Source: Acidobacteriaceae bacterium (GTDB taxonomy: Bacteria; Acidobacteriota; Terriglobia; Bryobacterales; Bryobacteraceae). Taken from it: a stretch of DNA of 41,628 bases. Both the position numbers and the translations under genes were made by a program. Where the stretch lies: assembly GCA_020247055.1 (NCBI GenBank), contig JADCJL010000096.1, positions 1 to 41,628 on the forward strand. The letters are read 5' to 3'. Under the pieces are notes generated by a model. The model ran no database searches and was not told where the DNA came from. It saw only the letters and a list, made by a program, of their open reading frames with translations. Shown piece by piece: positions 15,934-23,793 of this stretch. Numbering within the stretch: the stretch's first letter is position 1; every line of letters starts with the position of its first letter.

Positions 15934-18393
15934 ATGCAAAACTCCCCTGCCAACGAGTGGTACCCGAAGGCGTTCCTCGGCGTCGTGACGGCGCTTGGTC
16001 TGGCGGCGCTCGCGCTGGGCCTGTTTCCGTACCTTTCTACTGACCCGTGGAAATTTCTGCTCCATTTCGTGTTGGCCGTCTTTTCAGCCTGCTTTCGCAT
16101 CAGCCTGCCGACGATTACCGGTACTTTAACGATCAACTTCCTATTCATTCTGATCGGGATCGTTGAGTTCAGCCTAAGCGAGGTGCTAGTGATCGCAACG
16201 GCGATGACGGCGCTGCAGTGCGTTCTCGCGCAGGAGCGACGGCCCACCACGAGCAAGATTCTGTTCAACGTTGCGGTGGTAGCACTGGCGACGACGGCGA
16301 CCTATTTGGTTTATTGGGACCCGCATTTTGCGCAGGCGGGGGTGCCCGCGTCGGCGATGCAGGTGACGGCCGCTTTTGTCCTGTACGTGATGACGACGTT
16401 TCCGATCGCGATCGCCATTGCCTTGACCGAGCGGCGGTCGATTGTACGTACCTGGCGGGAGTGCAGCCTGTGGACGGGTCCTTACTACCTGGCGGGCGCG
16501 GCGGTCGTGATTTTGCTCAGCGCCACCACCAGTATGCTGGGCTGGCAGATGGTGCTGTTTGTGATGCCGGTTGCCTATTTGATTACGCGATCGTACCAGT
16601 TGTACGCGGCGCGGATTGAGGACGGGCTCAAACATATGCAGCAGATGGCGGATCTGCACCTGCGCACGATTGAAGCGCTGGCGCTGGCGATTGAGGCCAA
16701 AGACACGACCACGCATGATCATCTGCAGCGGGTTCAGGTGTACGCCATTGAGATTGCAAAGCGGTTAGATCTGCCCGCCGACCAGATTGAGGCGTTGCGG
16801 GCGGCGGCGCTGCTGCATGACATCGGGAAGCTGGCGGTTCCCGAGCATATCATTTCGAAGCCCGGCCGGCTGACGCCGGAAGAGTTCGAAAAGATGAAGA
16901 TTCATCCGATTGTCGGGGCGGAGATTATCGAGCAGGCGCGTTTCCCCTACCCGGTGGCCCCTATTGTGCGAGCGCACCATGAGCGTTGGGACGGTGAGGG
17001 CTACCCGGATGGTCTGGCCGGCGAAGCGATTCCGATCGGCGCGCGGATTCTGTCGGTGGTGGACTGCTATGATGCGCTGTCGAAGGATCGGCAGTATCGG
17101 CGCGGTATGCCGATGGTCGAGGCGTTGGCGATGATTGAGCAGGACGCGGGCCGGTCGTTTGACCCGGCGATCGTCCGGATTCTGGCCGCGAACCACGTCG
17201 AAATGGAGGAATTGGCCCGGCGGCGATTCCCGGCCCGTACGCGTTTATCGACGGAGGTCCGGGTGGAACGGGGCCTGGCTCCGGCGGCGGGTTATGAGGG
17301 GGAGGGCGGGGAGACCAGTTCTGCCGGGGAGTCGCGCAGTCCGCTTGATTTCCTGACCTCGATCGCCTCGGCGCGGCAGGAGGTACAGTCGCTGCTGGAG
17401 TTGTCGGAGAACTTGGGGAGTTCTTTGAGCTTGAACGAGACGTTTACGATGCTGGCCCAGCGTCTTAAGCGGATTGCACAGTACGATTCGATGGCCATCT
17501 ATGCGGTACGGGAAGGCAAGCTGTTGTGTCAGTTCGTCACGGGCGAAAATTTTCGCCTGTTCCGTTCGCTCGAAATTCCGGTTGGTCAGGGTCTCAGCGG
17601 CTGGGTGGCCGAAAGCCAGCAGCCGATCCTGAATGGCAATCCTTCGGTGGAGCCAGGGTATTTGAACGATCCTTCGAAGTTTTCGACCTTGCGAAGCGCT
17701 CTGGCGGTACCGTTGTTGAACGACAAGCAGCGCGTGGTGGGCGTGTTGTCGCTGTATGCTTCGGGGCGGGACTTTTTCACATCCGATCATCTCCGGTTAC
17801 TGCAGTCCATCAGCGGAAAGCTTGCGCAGTGTATGGTCAACGCGATGAAGTACGAGATGGCCGAGACGGGCGCGACGACGGACTACCTGACTTCGCTGCC
17901 CAATGCCCGGGGCCTGGTGGCGCAGATGCACAACGAGATCGCCCGTTGCGTCCGGACCGGTGGGGGCTTTGAGATTCTGGTCTGTGATCTGAACGGTTTC
18001 AAACAGATTAATGACCGATTCGGGCATCTGGAGGGGAACCGGGTGCTGCAGCAGTTTTCGAAGCTCCTCAAGGACTCCTGCCACGACGGGGAGTTTGTGG
18101 CCCGGATGGGGGGGGATGAGTTCGTCGTGTTACTCCCGGCTCGGTCGGCACTCGGGCTCGATGAGAAGATCGCGCAGCTGCATCATTTCGCGCGGGAAGC
18201 GGGCCAGACCGTGGTGGGCCAGCCGATGTTGTCCGTGGCCGTTGGTTCGTCGACTTACCCCGTCGATGGACAAGAAGCCGATCCTCTGCTGGCGATTGCC
18301 GATGAACGGATGTACCGGGCCAAGGCGGCCATGAATGCGGCTCTGTCGGGCCGGCCGGCCACACCCGCAGCGGCTTCGCCCCTGGTGCAGTAG
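15934..18393 (+). CDS. membrane HD-GYP / GAF / GGDEF cyclic-dinucleotide enzyme
   Basis: An 819-residue integral-membrane protein with both degrading and synthesising domains. Residues about 12-215 hold six to eight membrane helices forming an unclassified sensor. The HD-GYP phosphodiesterase follows (about 235-430), with H295-D296 in LLHDIGKL and HHERWDGEGYPDGL (GYP 356-358), all canonical. A GAF domain spans about 470-640. A GGDEF cyclase ends the protein (about 645-810), with intact GGDEF at 726-730. The inhibitory RxxD site is absent (HDGE instead). N702 occupies the place of Asp344 of PleD in GHLEGN, which normally contacts guanine. The start ATG at 15934 (MQNSPANEWY) was chosen over a TTG at 15907. 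c-di-GMP or 3',3'-cGAMP chemistry is inferred. Confidence 0.93.
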   Translation: MQNSPANEWYPKAFLGVVTALGLAALALGLFPYLSTDPWKFLLHFVLAVFSACFRISLPTITGTLTINFLFILIGIVEFSLSEVLVIATAMTALQCVLAQERRPTTSKILFNVAVVALATTATYLVYWDPHFAQAGVPASAMQVTAAFVLYVMTTFPIAIAIALTERRSIVRTWRECSLWTGPYYLAGAAVVILLSATTSMLGWQMVLFVMPVAYLITRSYQLYAARIEDGLKHMQQMADLHLRTIEALALAIEAKDTTTHDHLQRVQVYAIEIAKRLDLPADQIEALRAAALLHDIGKLAVPEHIISKPGRLTPEEFEKMKIHPIVGAEIIEQARFPYPVAPIVRAHHERWDGEGYPDGLAGEAIPIGARILSVVDCYDALSKDRQYRRGMPMVEALAMIEQDAGRSFDPAIVRILAANHVEMEELARRRFPARTRLSTEVRVERGLAPAAGYEGEGGETSSAGESRSPLDFLTSIASARQEVQSLLELSENLGSSLSLNETFTMLAQRLKRIAQYDSMAIYAVREGKLLCQFVTGENFRLFRSLEIPVGQGLSGWVAESQQPILNGNPSVEPGYLNDPSKFSTLRSALAVPLLNDKQRVVGVLSLYASGRDFFTSDHLRLLQSISGKLAQCMVNAMKYEMAETGATTDYLTSLPNARGLVAQMHNEIARCVRTGGGFEILVCDLNGFKQINDRFGHLEGNRVLQQFSKLLKDSCHDGEFVARMGGDEFVVLLPARSALGLDEKIAQLHHFAREAGQTVVGQPMLSVAVGSSTYPVDGQEADPLLAIADERMYRAKAAMNAALSGRPATPAAASPLVQ

Positions 18394-18514
18394 TTCAGAT
18401 TGGCCGAGGGAGTAGGGCAGAATAGGAGCATGGAGCTGTCCTGCATGGAGCGCGCGGCCGGGTATGGCGGCCGGCGAAACAAACTCGTCCGGGGTGAACT
18501 CTTTCGGGGGTGGA

Positions 18515-18835
18515 ATGCTCCCGTCTAGAGAGTGGCGGCCGAGGGAGGATCGCTGGCTGCGCCGGGCGGGCTGGGCGGAGGGTATCTCCTTCCTGCTGCT
18601 GCTGGGGGTCGCCATGCCGCTCAAGTATCTGGCCGGAAGGCCGGAGGCGGTGCGGGTGGTGGGTGCGGCGCACGGCGGTCTGTTTGTGATCTACATCGTC
18701 CTCGTGCTGGTGGCCGCGCGCCGGGACGCCTGGCCGGCGCGGCGGGTAGGCGAGGCCATGGCCGCTGCGTTCCTGCCGTTTGGCCCGTTCTGGTTTGACG
18801 CCCGGCTACGCCGCGAACTCAATCGAGACGCTTGA
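18515..18835 (+). CDS. DUF3817 small membrane protein
   Basis: A 106-residue protein with three predicted membrane helices, containing AGWAEGISFLLLLGVAMPLKY, VVGAAHGGLFVIYIVLVLVA and the C-terminal AAFLPFGPFWFD. These are the conserved stretches of DUF3817 (YdzA-like). The start ATG has a GGGGG-rich ribosome site; an alternative ATG at 18464 would add 17 residues. The function of the family is unknown. The last 17 bases overlap the convergent small secreted-protein gene. Confidence 0.8.
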   Translation: MLPSREWRPREDRWLRRAGWAEGISFLLLLGVAMPLKYLAGRPEAVRVVGAAHGGLFVIYIVLVLVAARRDAWPARRVGEAMAAAFLPFGPFWFDARLRRELNRDA

Positions 18836-19208
18836 CGAGTTCGAACTCGCCGATGCGAAGGCGCGTGGCTGACAGCCACAGTAAGCCCCCCAGATTCGTC
18901 TCTTCGCCCGCGCGAAAGCGGCCCCCATGTTCCGGTGCGGTTGCCACCGCGACGACGAACTCGTCCGCCGCCGAGACCCGGTAGGTTCCCGTCACCGTCT
19001 GCGGCTCGCCCAGGCGGCTGACCTCGTCCAGCCGGAAGGCACCGTCTCTACCGAGCGTGAACTCCAGGCGGGCGGCGTTCCGGCCCCGCTGCCCTCCGGC
19101 GGGCTGCCGCGCGGTCCACCGTCCGGCCAGTTGGCGCTCCTCCCGCTCCTGCGCGCACACGCGCGCCGCGACCAGCAGAAGCATCGTGCGGCGGCCGAAA
19201 GGGTCCAT
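18819..19208 (-). CDS. small secreted protein, lipocalin-like
   Basis: A 129-residue protein with a short signal peptide (TMLLLVAARVCAQ). The mature part has the strand-turn pattern of small lipocalin-like domains: ARLEFTLGRDGAFRLDEV, TVTGTYRVSAADEFVV and LRIGEFELVKR. An ATG 24 bases further in (MLLLVAARVC) is an alternative start. The call that it is coding rests on a plausible signal peptide, natural amino-acid composition and its fit between neighbours. The fold call is tentative. It is divergent from the ABC transporter across 42 bp. Confidence 0.6.
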   Translation of the reverse strand: MDPFGRRTMLLLVAARVCAQEREERQLAGRWTARQPAGGQRGRNAARLEFTLGRDGAFRLDEVSRLGEPQTVTGTYRVSAADEFVVAVATAPEHGGRFRAGEETNLGGLLWLSATRLRIGEFELVKRLD

Positions 19209-19250
19209 GACCCGATTCTCCCGCGCCAACCCGTTAAACTCAAGGAGTCC

Positions 19251-21074
19251 ATGCACCCACCTGCTCCCGCCCCCTCCACGCCCTGGCGCGACCGGCTGCG
19301 GGCTTTGCGCAATATTCCTCCGCTGGCGGCGATGGTGTGGCAGACCTCGCCGGCCCTGGCTGCCGCCAGCCTCGGTCTCCGCCTGCTCGCTTCCTGCCAG
19401 CCTGTGGCCATGCTTTGGGTCGCGAAGCTGATCATTGACCGCGTGGTCGCCGCGGTGGTGGCGCGGACGGGCACCCCCGCCGACCTCTGGCCGCTGGTGG
19501 CGCTCGAATTGGCTTTGGCGGTCTCCGGGGACTTGCTGCTGCGCGCCATCAATCTTAGCGAATCCCTGCTGGGCGACCGGTTCTCCAATCACGTCTCGCT
19601 GCGGCTGATGCGCCACGCGGGCCGGCTGGATCTCGCCCACTTTGAAGATCCGGTTTTTTACGACAAGCTGGAGCGCGCCCGCAAGCAAACCACCTCGCGG
19701 CTGAGCATGTTGACGCAGTTGGCCGGTCTTGCGCAGGGCACCGTGACGCTGCTGTCGGTGTCGTTGGCGGTGGCCGCGTTCTCCGGCTGGCTGCTGGTCC
19801 TGCTGGCGGCGGCGCTGCTGCCCGTCTTTTGGGGCGAAACGCGCTTTGCGATGCTGGCCTATTCGCTCCTCTACCGCTGGACGCCCGAGCGGCGCGAGCT
19901 CGACTATCTGCGGATGCTGGGCGCTTCGCTGAACACGGCCAAGGAGGTGAAGATCTTCGGTCTCGGCGATTTTCTGCTCGAACGCTCCCAGGCCCTGTTT
20001 GAGCGCTATTTCGCCGAACACCGCCGTCTGGCCATTCGCAAGGCGATCACCGGCTCGCTGCTGCACCTGCTGCCAACCTGCGGCTACTACGGCGCCTACG
20101 CCTACATCCTGCACCAGACCATCGGCGGCACCCTGTCGGTGGGCGACCTGACCTTCCTGGCCGGCGCCTTCCTCCGCTCCCGCGCCACGATGGAAAGCGT
20201 CTTTGCGGGCCTCGCCAACGTCTCCGAACAGGCTCTCTACATCCAGGACCTGTTTGACTTTTTCGCCACCGAATCGCGCCTCGAAAACCGTCCACACCCC
20301 CTGCCGGCCCCGCGGCCCATCCGCAGCGGTTTTGAGTTTCGCCGCGTCAGCTTTGCCTATCCCGGCCGTCCGCAGCCCGTGTTGAACGAGGTCAGCTTCC
20401 GCCTGGAGACCGGCCAGAAGATTGCGCTGATCGGCGAAAACGGCGCCGGCAAAACCACCATCGTCAAGCTGCTCGCCCGCCTGTACGACCCCACCGGCGG
20501 GCAGATTCTGCTTGACGGCGTTGACCTGCGGGACTACAACGCCGCCGCTCTTCGCCGCGAAATCGGCGTCATCTTTCAGGACTATGTCCGCTTCGATATG
20601 CTGGCTCGGGAAAACATTGGCCTCGGCCTGGTGGACCACCTCACTGACACCGAGCGCATCCGCGCGGCGGCCGAAAAGTCGCTGGCCGACGGTGTGATCG
20701 CGGGCCTGCCGCTGGGCTATGAGCAGATGCTCGGCCGCCGCTTCAGCGGGGGCAGCGACCTGTCGGCCGGCCAGTGGCAGAAGATTGCCCTGGGCCGCGC
20801 ATACCTGCGCGACGCCCAACTCGTCATCCTCGATGAGCCCACCGCCAGCCTCGACGCCCGGGCCGAGTTTGCCGTTTTTGAACGCTTCGCCGAACTGACC
20901 CGCGACAAGATGGCGGTTCTGATCAGCCACCGGTTCTCCACGGTCCGCATGGCGGACCGGATTCTTGTGCTGGACGGCGGCCGGATTGTCGAACAGGGCG
21001 CCCACGACGAACTGGTTGCCCTCGGCGGTCGCTACGCTGACCTGTTTTCGCTCCAGGCCGCCGGATACCGTTAG
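19251..21074 (+). CDS. ABC exporter, fused permease and ATPase
   Basis: A half-transporter of 607 residues that should act as a homodimer. An N-terminal membrane domain (about 35-330) has around six helices. The nucleotide-binding domain (about 355-600) shows Walker A GENGAGKTT (395-403), Q-loop Q443, signature LSAGQ (504-508), Walker B LVILDEPTASLD with E529, and switch H560. The signature context RRFSGGSDLSAGQWQK resembles exporters of small peptides and lipids. A clear AAGGAG site precedes the chosen ATG (MHPPAPAPST). Codons are mostly C-ending, unlike most + strand genes here. The substrate is not predictable. Confidence 0.92.
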   Translation: MHPPAPAPSTPWRDRLRALRNIPPLAAMVWQTSPALAAASLGLRLLASCQPVAMLWVAKLIIDRVVAAVVARTGTPADLWPLVALELALAVSGDLLLRAINLSESLLGDRFSNHVSLRLMRHAGRLDLAHFEDPVFYDKLERARKQTTSRLSMLTQLAGLAQGTVTLLSVSLAVAAFSGWLLVLLAAALLPVFWGETRFAMLAYSLLYRWTPERRELDYLRMLGASLNTAKEVKIFGLGDFLLERSQALFERYFAEHRRLAIRKAITGSLLHLLPTCGYYGAYAYILHQTIGGTLSVGDLTFLAGAFLRSRATMESVFAGLANVSEQALYIQDLFDFFATESRLENRPHPLPAPRPIRSGFEFRRVSFAYPGRPQPVLNEVSFRLETGQKIALIGENGAGKTTIVKLLARLYDPTGGQILLDGVDLRDYNAAALRREIGVIFQDYVRFDMLARENIGLGLVDHLTDTERIRAAAEKSLADGVIAGLPLGYEQMLGRRFSGGSDLSAGQWQKIALGRAYLRDAQLVILDEPTASLDARAEFAVFERFAELTRDKMAVLISHRFSTVRMADRILVLDGGRIVEQGAHDELVALGGRYADLFSLQAAGYR

Positions 21075-21160
21075 TCCGGAGCCGGAGGCTGCCTGCCGCG
21101 GGCGAATCCCGCTCGCTGTGAAATGAAGTCGTAACCGAGGGCTGTTACAGTGAAACAAGT

Positions 21161-22441
21161 ATGCGCCGATTGCTCGTCTGTGGACTTACCCTGGGTCTGA
21201 TCCTGATCACCTACCGCCTCACCGGGCAACCCGATCCCAAAGTCAAGCCCGGCGAGCTCTACAAGCCCACCGCCCACCCCGACCGCGTCATCCTCACCTG
21301 GTCGGCCGACCCGGCCACCACCGCCTCCGTCACCTGGCGGACGGCGCCGCAGGTCACCGGCCCGCTGGCCGAAATCGCCTTGGCCGAGGACGGGGCCGGC
21401 TTCGTCAAAAAGGCCACCCGCGTCAACGCCACCTCCGAACCGCTCAAGACCGAACTCCATCTGGCGCACTATCACTCGGTCACGTTCGCCAACCTCCAGC
21501 CGGATACGCCCTACGTCTACCGCGTGGGCGACGGGCATAACTGGTCGGAGTGGAACCAGTTCCGCACCGCCGCCGCGGGCCCCGCGCCGCTCGAGTTCAT
21601 CTACCTCGGCGATGCGCAGAACGACATCTACTCGCTCTGGTCCCGCGTAATCCGCGCCGGATACGTCGAGGCGCCCAGAGCCCGCTTTATCCTTCACGCC
21701 GGGGATCTCATCAACAACCCCAATCGCGACGACCAGTGGGGCGAGTGGCACAATGGGGCAGGCTGGATCAACCGCTCCATTCCCTCCGTGCCCACGCCGG
21801 GTAACCACGAATACGGCGGCCGCGTGCTCAACAGCCACTGGCGCCCGCAGTTCACCCTGCCGGCCAATGGTATCCCCACGCTGCCGGAAACCAACTACTA
21901 TCTCGACATCCAGGGCGTCCGCGTCGTCTCGCTCGACTCGAACGGCCAGCACGCCGAACAGGCCGCCTGGCTCGATCAGCTGCTCGCCAACAACCCGCAA
22001 CGGTGGACCGTGCTCACCTTCCATCACCCGGTCCTGTCCACCGCCAAAGGGCGCGATAACAAGGCGCTGCGCGAGGCCTGGCAGCCCATTATCGACAAGC
22101 ACAAAGTGGACCTCGTGCTGACCGGTCACGACCACACCTACGGCCGCAGCAACCTGCAGACGGGCCTTTCAACGCAGAAGGGCGGCACCATCTACGTGGT
22201 CTCCGTTTCGGGCCCGAAGATGTATGGACTCGAAAAACAGGCCTGGATGGCGCGCGCCGCCGAAGATACGCAGCTGTTCCAGGTGATCCGCATCGACGGC
22301 GACGTACTCAACTATCAGGCCCGCACCGCACGCGGCGTCCTGTACGATGCCTTTGAACTCCGCAAGGCGAAGGGGAAGCCGAACCGGTTGATCAGCCGAA
22401 TTCCGGCAACACCCGAAAACCGGCGGGCTCCCAAGCCGTAG
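21161..22441 (+). CDS. purple acid phosphatase-like metallophosphoesterase
   Basis: A 426-residue exported phosphoesterase. A hydrophobic leader (1-22) is followed by a fibronectin-like N-terminal domain (about 38-135, containing VILTWSADPATTASVTW and YVYRVGDG), as in purple acid phosphatases. The catalytic domain has metal ligands D151 (GDAQND), D182 (AGDLIN), N215-H216 (GNHEYGG), H288 (FHHP), and H323/H325 (GHDHTYGRS). The Asp-to-Tyr site expected in true purple acid phosphatases is not obvious, so activity is called only at superfamily level. It follows the ABC gene by 86 bp. Confidence 0.9.
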   Translation: MRRLLVCGLTLGLILITYRLTGQPDPKVKPGELYKPTAHPDRVILTWSADPATTASVTWRTAPQVTGPLAEIALAEDGAGFVKKATRVNATSEPLKTELHLAHYHSVTFANLQPDTPYVYRVGDGHNWSEWNQFRTAAAGPAPLEFIYLGDAQNDIYSLWSRVIRAGYVEAPRARFILHAGDLINNPNRDDQWGEWHNGAGWINRSIPSVPTPGNHEYGGRVLNSHWRPQFTLPANGIPTLPETNYYLDIQGVRVVSLDSNGQHAEQAAWLDQLLANNPQRWTVLTFHHPVLSTAKGRDNKALREAWQPIIDKHKVDLVLTGHDHTYGRSNLQTGLSTQKGGTIYVVSVSGPKMYGLEKQAWMARAAEDTQLFQVIRIDGDVLNYQARTARGVLYDAFELRKAKGKPNRLISRIPATPENRRAPKP

Positions 22442-22470
22442 CGCGACGGGGAGCGGTATCATAAGCGGCC

Positions 22471-23670
22471 ATGGGCCGCATTGTCTCGCTTGATGTCCTC
22501 CGCGGCTTCGCGCTGCTCGGCATTCTGCTGCTGAACATCGTCTCGTTCGGACTGCCCTTCGCCGCTTATCTGAATCCCACGGTGGCTGGCGGTGCGACCG
22601 GCGCCAACCTCACCGTCTGGTACCTTGCCACGATCTTCTGGGACGGCAAGATGCGGGCGATCTTCTCGATGCTGTTCGCCGCCAGTTTCGACGTGTTTCT
22701 CGCGGGCCTACCGGAGGCCGACCGCGCCAAGCTCTACTACCGGCGCACCCTGTGGCTAATTGTGTTCGGGCTGCTCCACGCGCACCTGCTCTGGTCGGGC
22801 GATATTCTCTATCCCTACGGAGTCATCGGTCTGCTGCTCTATTTGTTCCGTCAGTGGCCGGCGCGGAAACTGATCTGGACCGGGGCAGCGATTCTGTTGC
22901 TGCACTCGTTGTGGAATCTTGGCGGTTCCTCCATGATGCGCGAGATGCAGCAGCGGGGCGGTGAAGAGTGGGCGCAGATAGAGCGACTTTTTGCTCCTTC
23001 GCCGCAGGTGGTCGAAGAGCAGATCCGGACGCACCGCGGCGGCTATCTGGCGTCGCTCGGGATGCGCAGCCGCGATGCCTACGAGTTCGAGGGGCCGCTG
23101 TTTTTCCAGTATATTTTTCTCGACGTGCTCGGAATGTTCGTGCTGGGCCTGGGGCTGGCCCGGGCCGGTGTTTTTGATGCTTCGCGCAGCGCCCGGTTCT
23201 ACGCCGTGATGGCGGTGACGGGTTTTGCGCTGGGTCTGCCGCTGAACTACTGGGCGGCGGCGCAGTGGCACGCCGCCGGATTCGGCATCCCCGCGTACTT
23301 TGGCTACATTGCCTCGACGCAGGACCCGGGGCGCTTTCTGGTAGCCGCCGGCTACATTGGCATCGTCATGCTTGCTGTCCAGGCTAACGTCGGCTGGTTT
23401 GTGCAGCCGCTGGCCGCCGTGGGCCGCATGGCGCTGTCGAACTATCTGCTCACCTCGCTGCTGATGACGCTGTTTTTCGACGGTACGGGACTGGGCCAGT
23501 TCGCTCGCTGGGAGCGGGCCGAACTCTACCGTGTGGTGCTGGGGATGTGGGTGATCAATCTGACGTGGTCGCCGCTGTGGCTCCGGTATTTCCGTTACGG
23601 GCCGGCCGAGTGGGTGTGGCGTTCGCTTACTTACTGGCGGCTGCAGCCGCTGCGCCGCACCGGCGGGTGA
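22471..23670 (+). CDS. DUF418 family integral membrane protein
   Basis: A 399-residue protein with about 8-10 membrane helices. The N-terminus RIVSLDVLRGFALLGILLLN is the hallmark start of DUF418/YeiB-like proteins. The C-terminal DUF418 region (AVGRMALSNYLLTSLLMTL and GPAEWVWRSLTYW) is intact. The family is distantly related to heparan-alpha-glucosaminide acyltransferases but has no established reaction. It lies 29 bp after the phosphoesterase and is convergent with the SUMF1 fusion gene. Confidence 0.9.
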   Translation: MGRIVSLDVLRGFALLGILLLNIVSFGLPFAAYLNPTVAGGATGANLTVWYLATIFWDGKMRAIFSMLFAASFDVFLAGLPEADRAKLYYRRTLWLIVFGLLHAHLLWSGDILYPYGVIGLLLYLFRQWPARKLIWTGAAILLLHSLWNLGGSSMMREMQQRGGEEWAQIERLFAPSPQVVEEQIRTHRGGYLASLGMRSRDAYEFEGPLFFQYIFLDVLGMFVLGLGLARAGVFDASRSARFYAVMAVTGFALGLPLNYWAAAQWHAAGFGIPAYFGYIASTQDPGRFLVAAGYIGIVMLAVQANVGWFVQPLAAVGRMALSNYLLTSLLMTLFFDGTGLGQFARWERAELYRVVLGMWVINLTWSPLWLRYFRYGPAEWVWRSLTYWRLQPLRRTGG

Positions 23671-23793
23671 GCCATCCGGTGTGCTGTCGACGGTCCGGCG
23701 TGGTGCAGTTGGTGCGGCGGGAGCGGATGTAAATTTATCGAATGGTGCCGGGAGTGCAGGCGAAGAATGCCGCCGCCCGGGCGCGGTGCTCGC

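Noticed and set aside
21074-21095. Terminator hairpin after the ABC transporter (TCCGGAGCCGGA)
   Set aside because: The stem is only five base pairs and has no following T run.
18819-21158. Very long open frame on the - strand (779 codons)
   Set aside because: Only the last 130 codons (18819-19208) look like a protein. The rest lies opposite the well-supported ABC transporter gene and has low-complexity, shadow-like composition.
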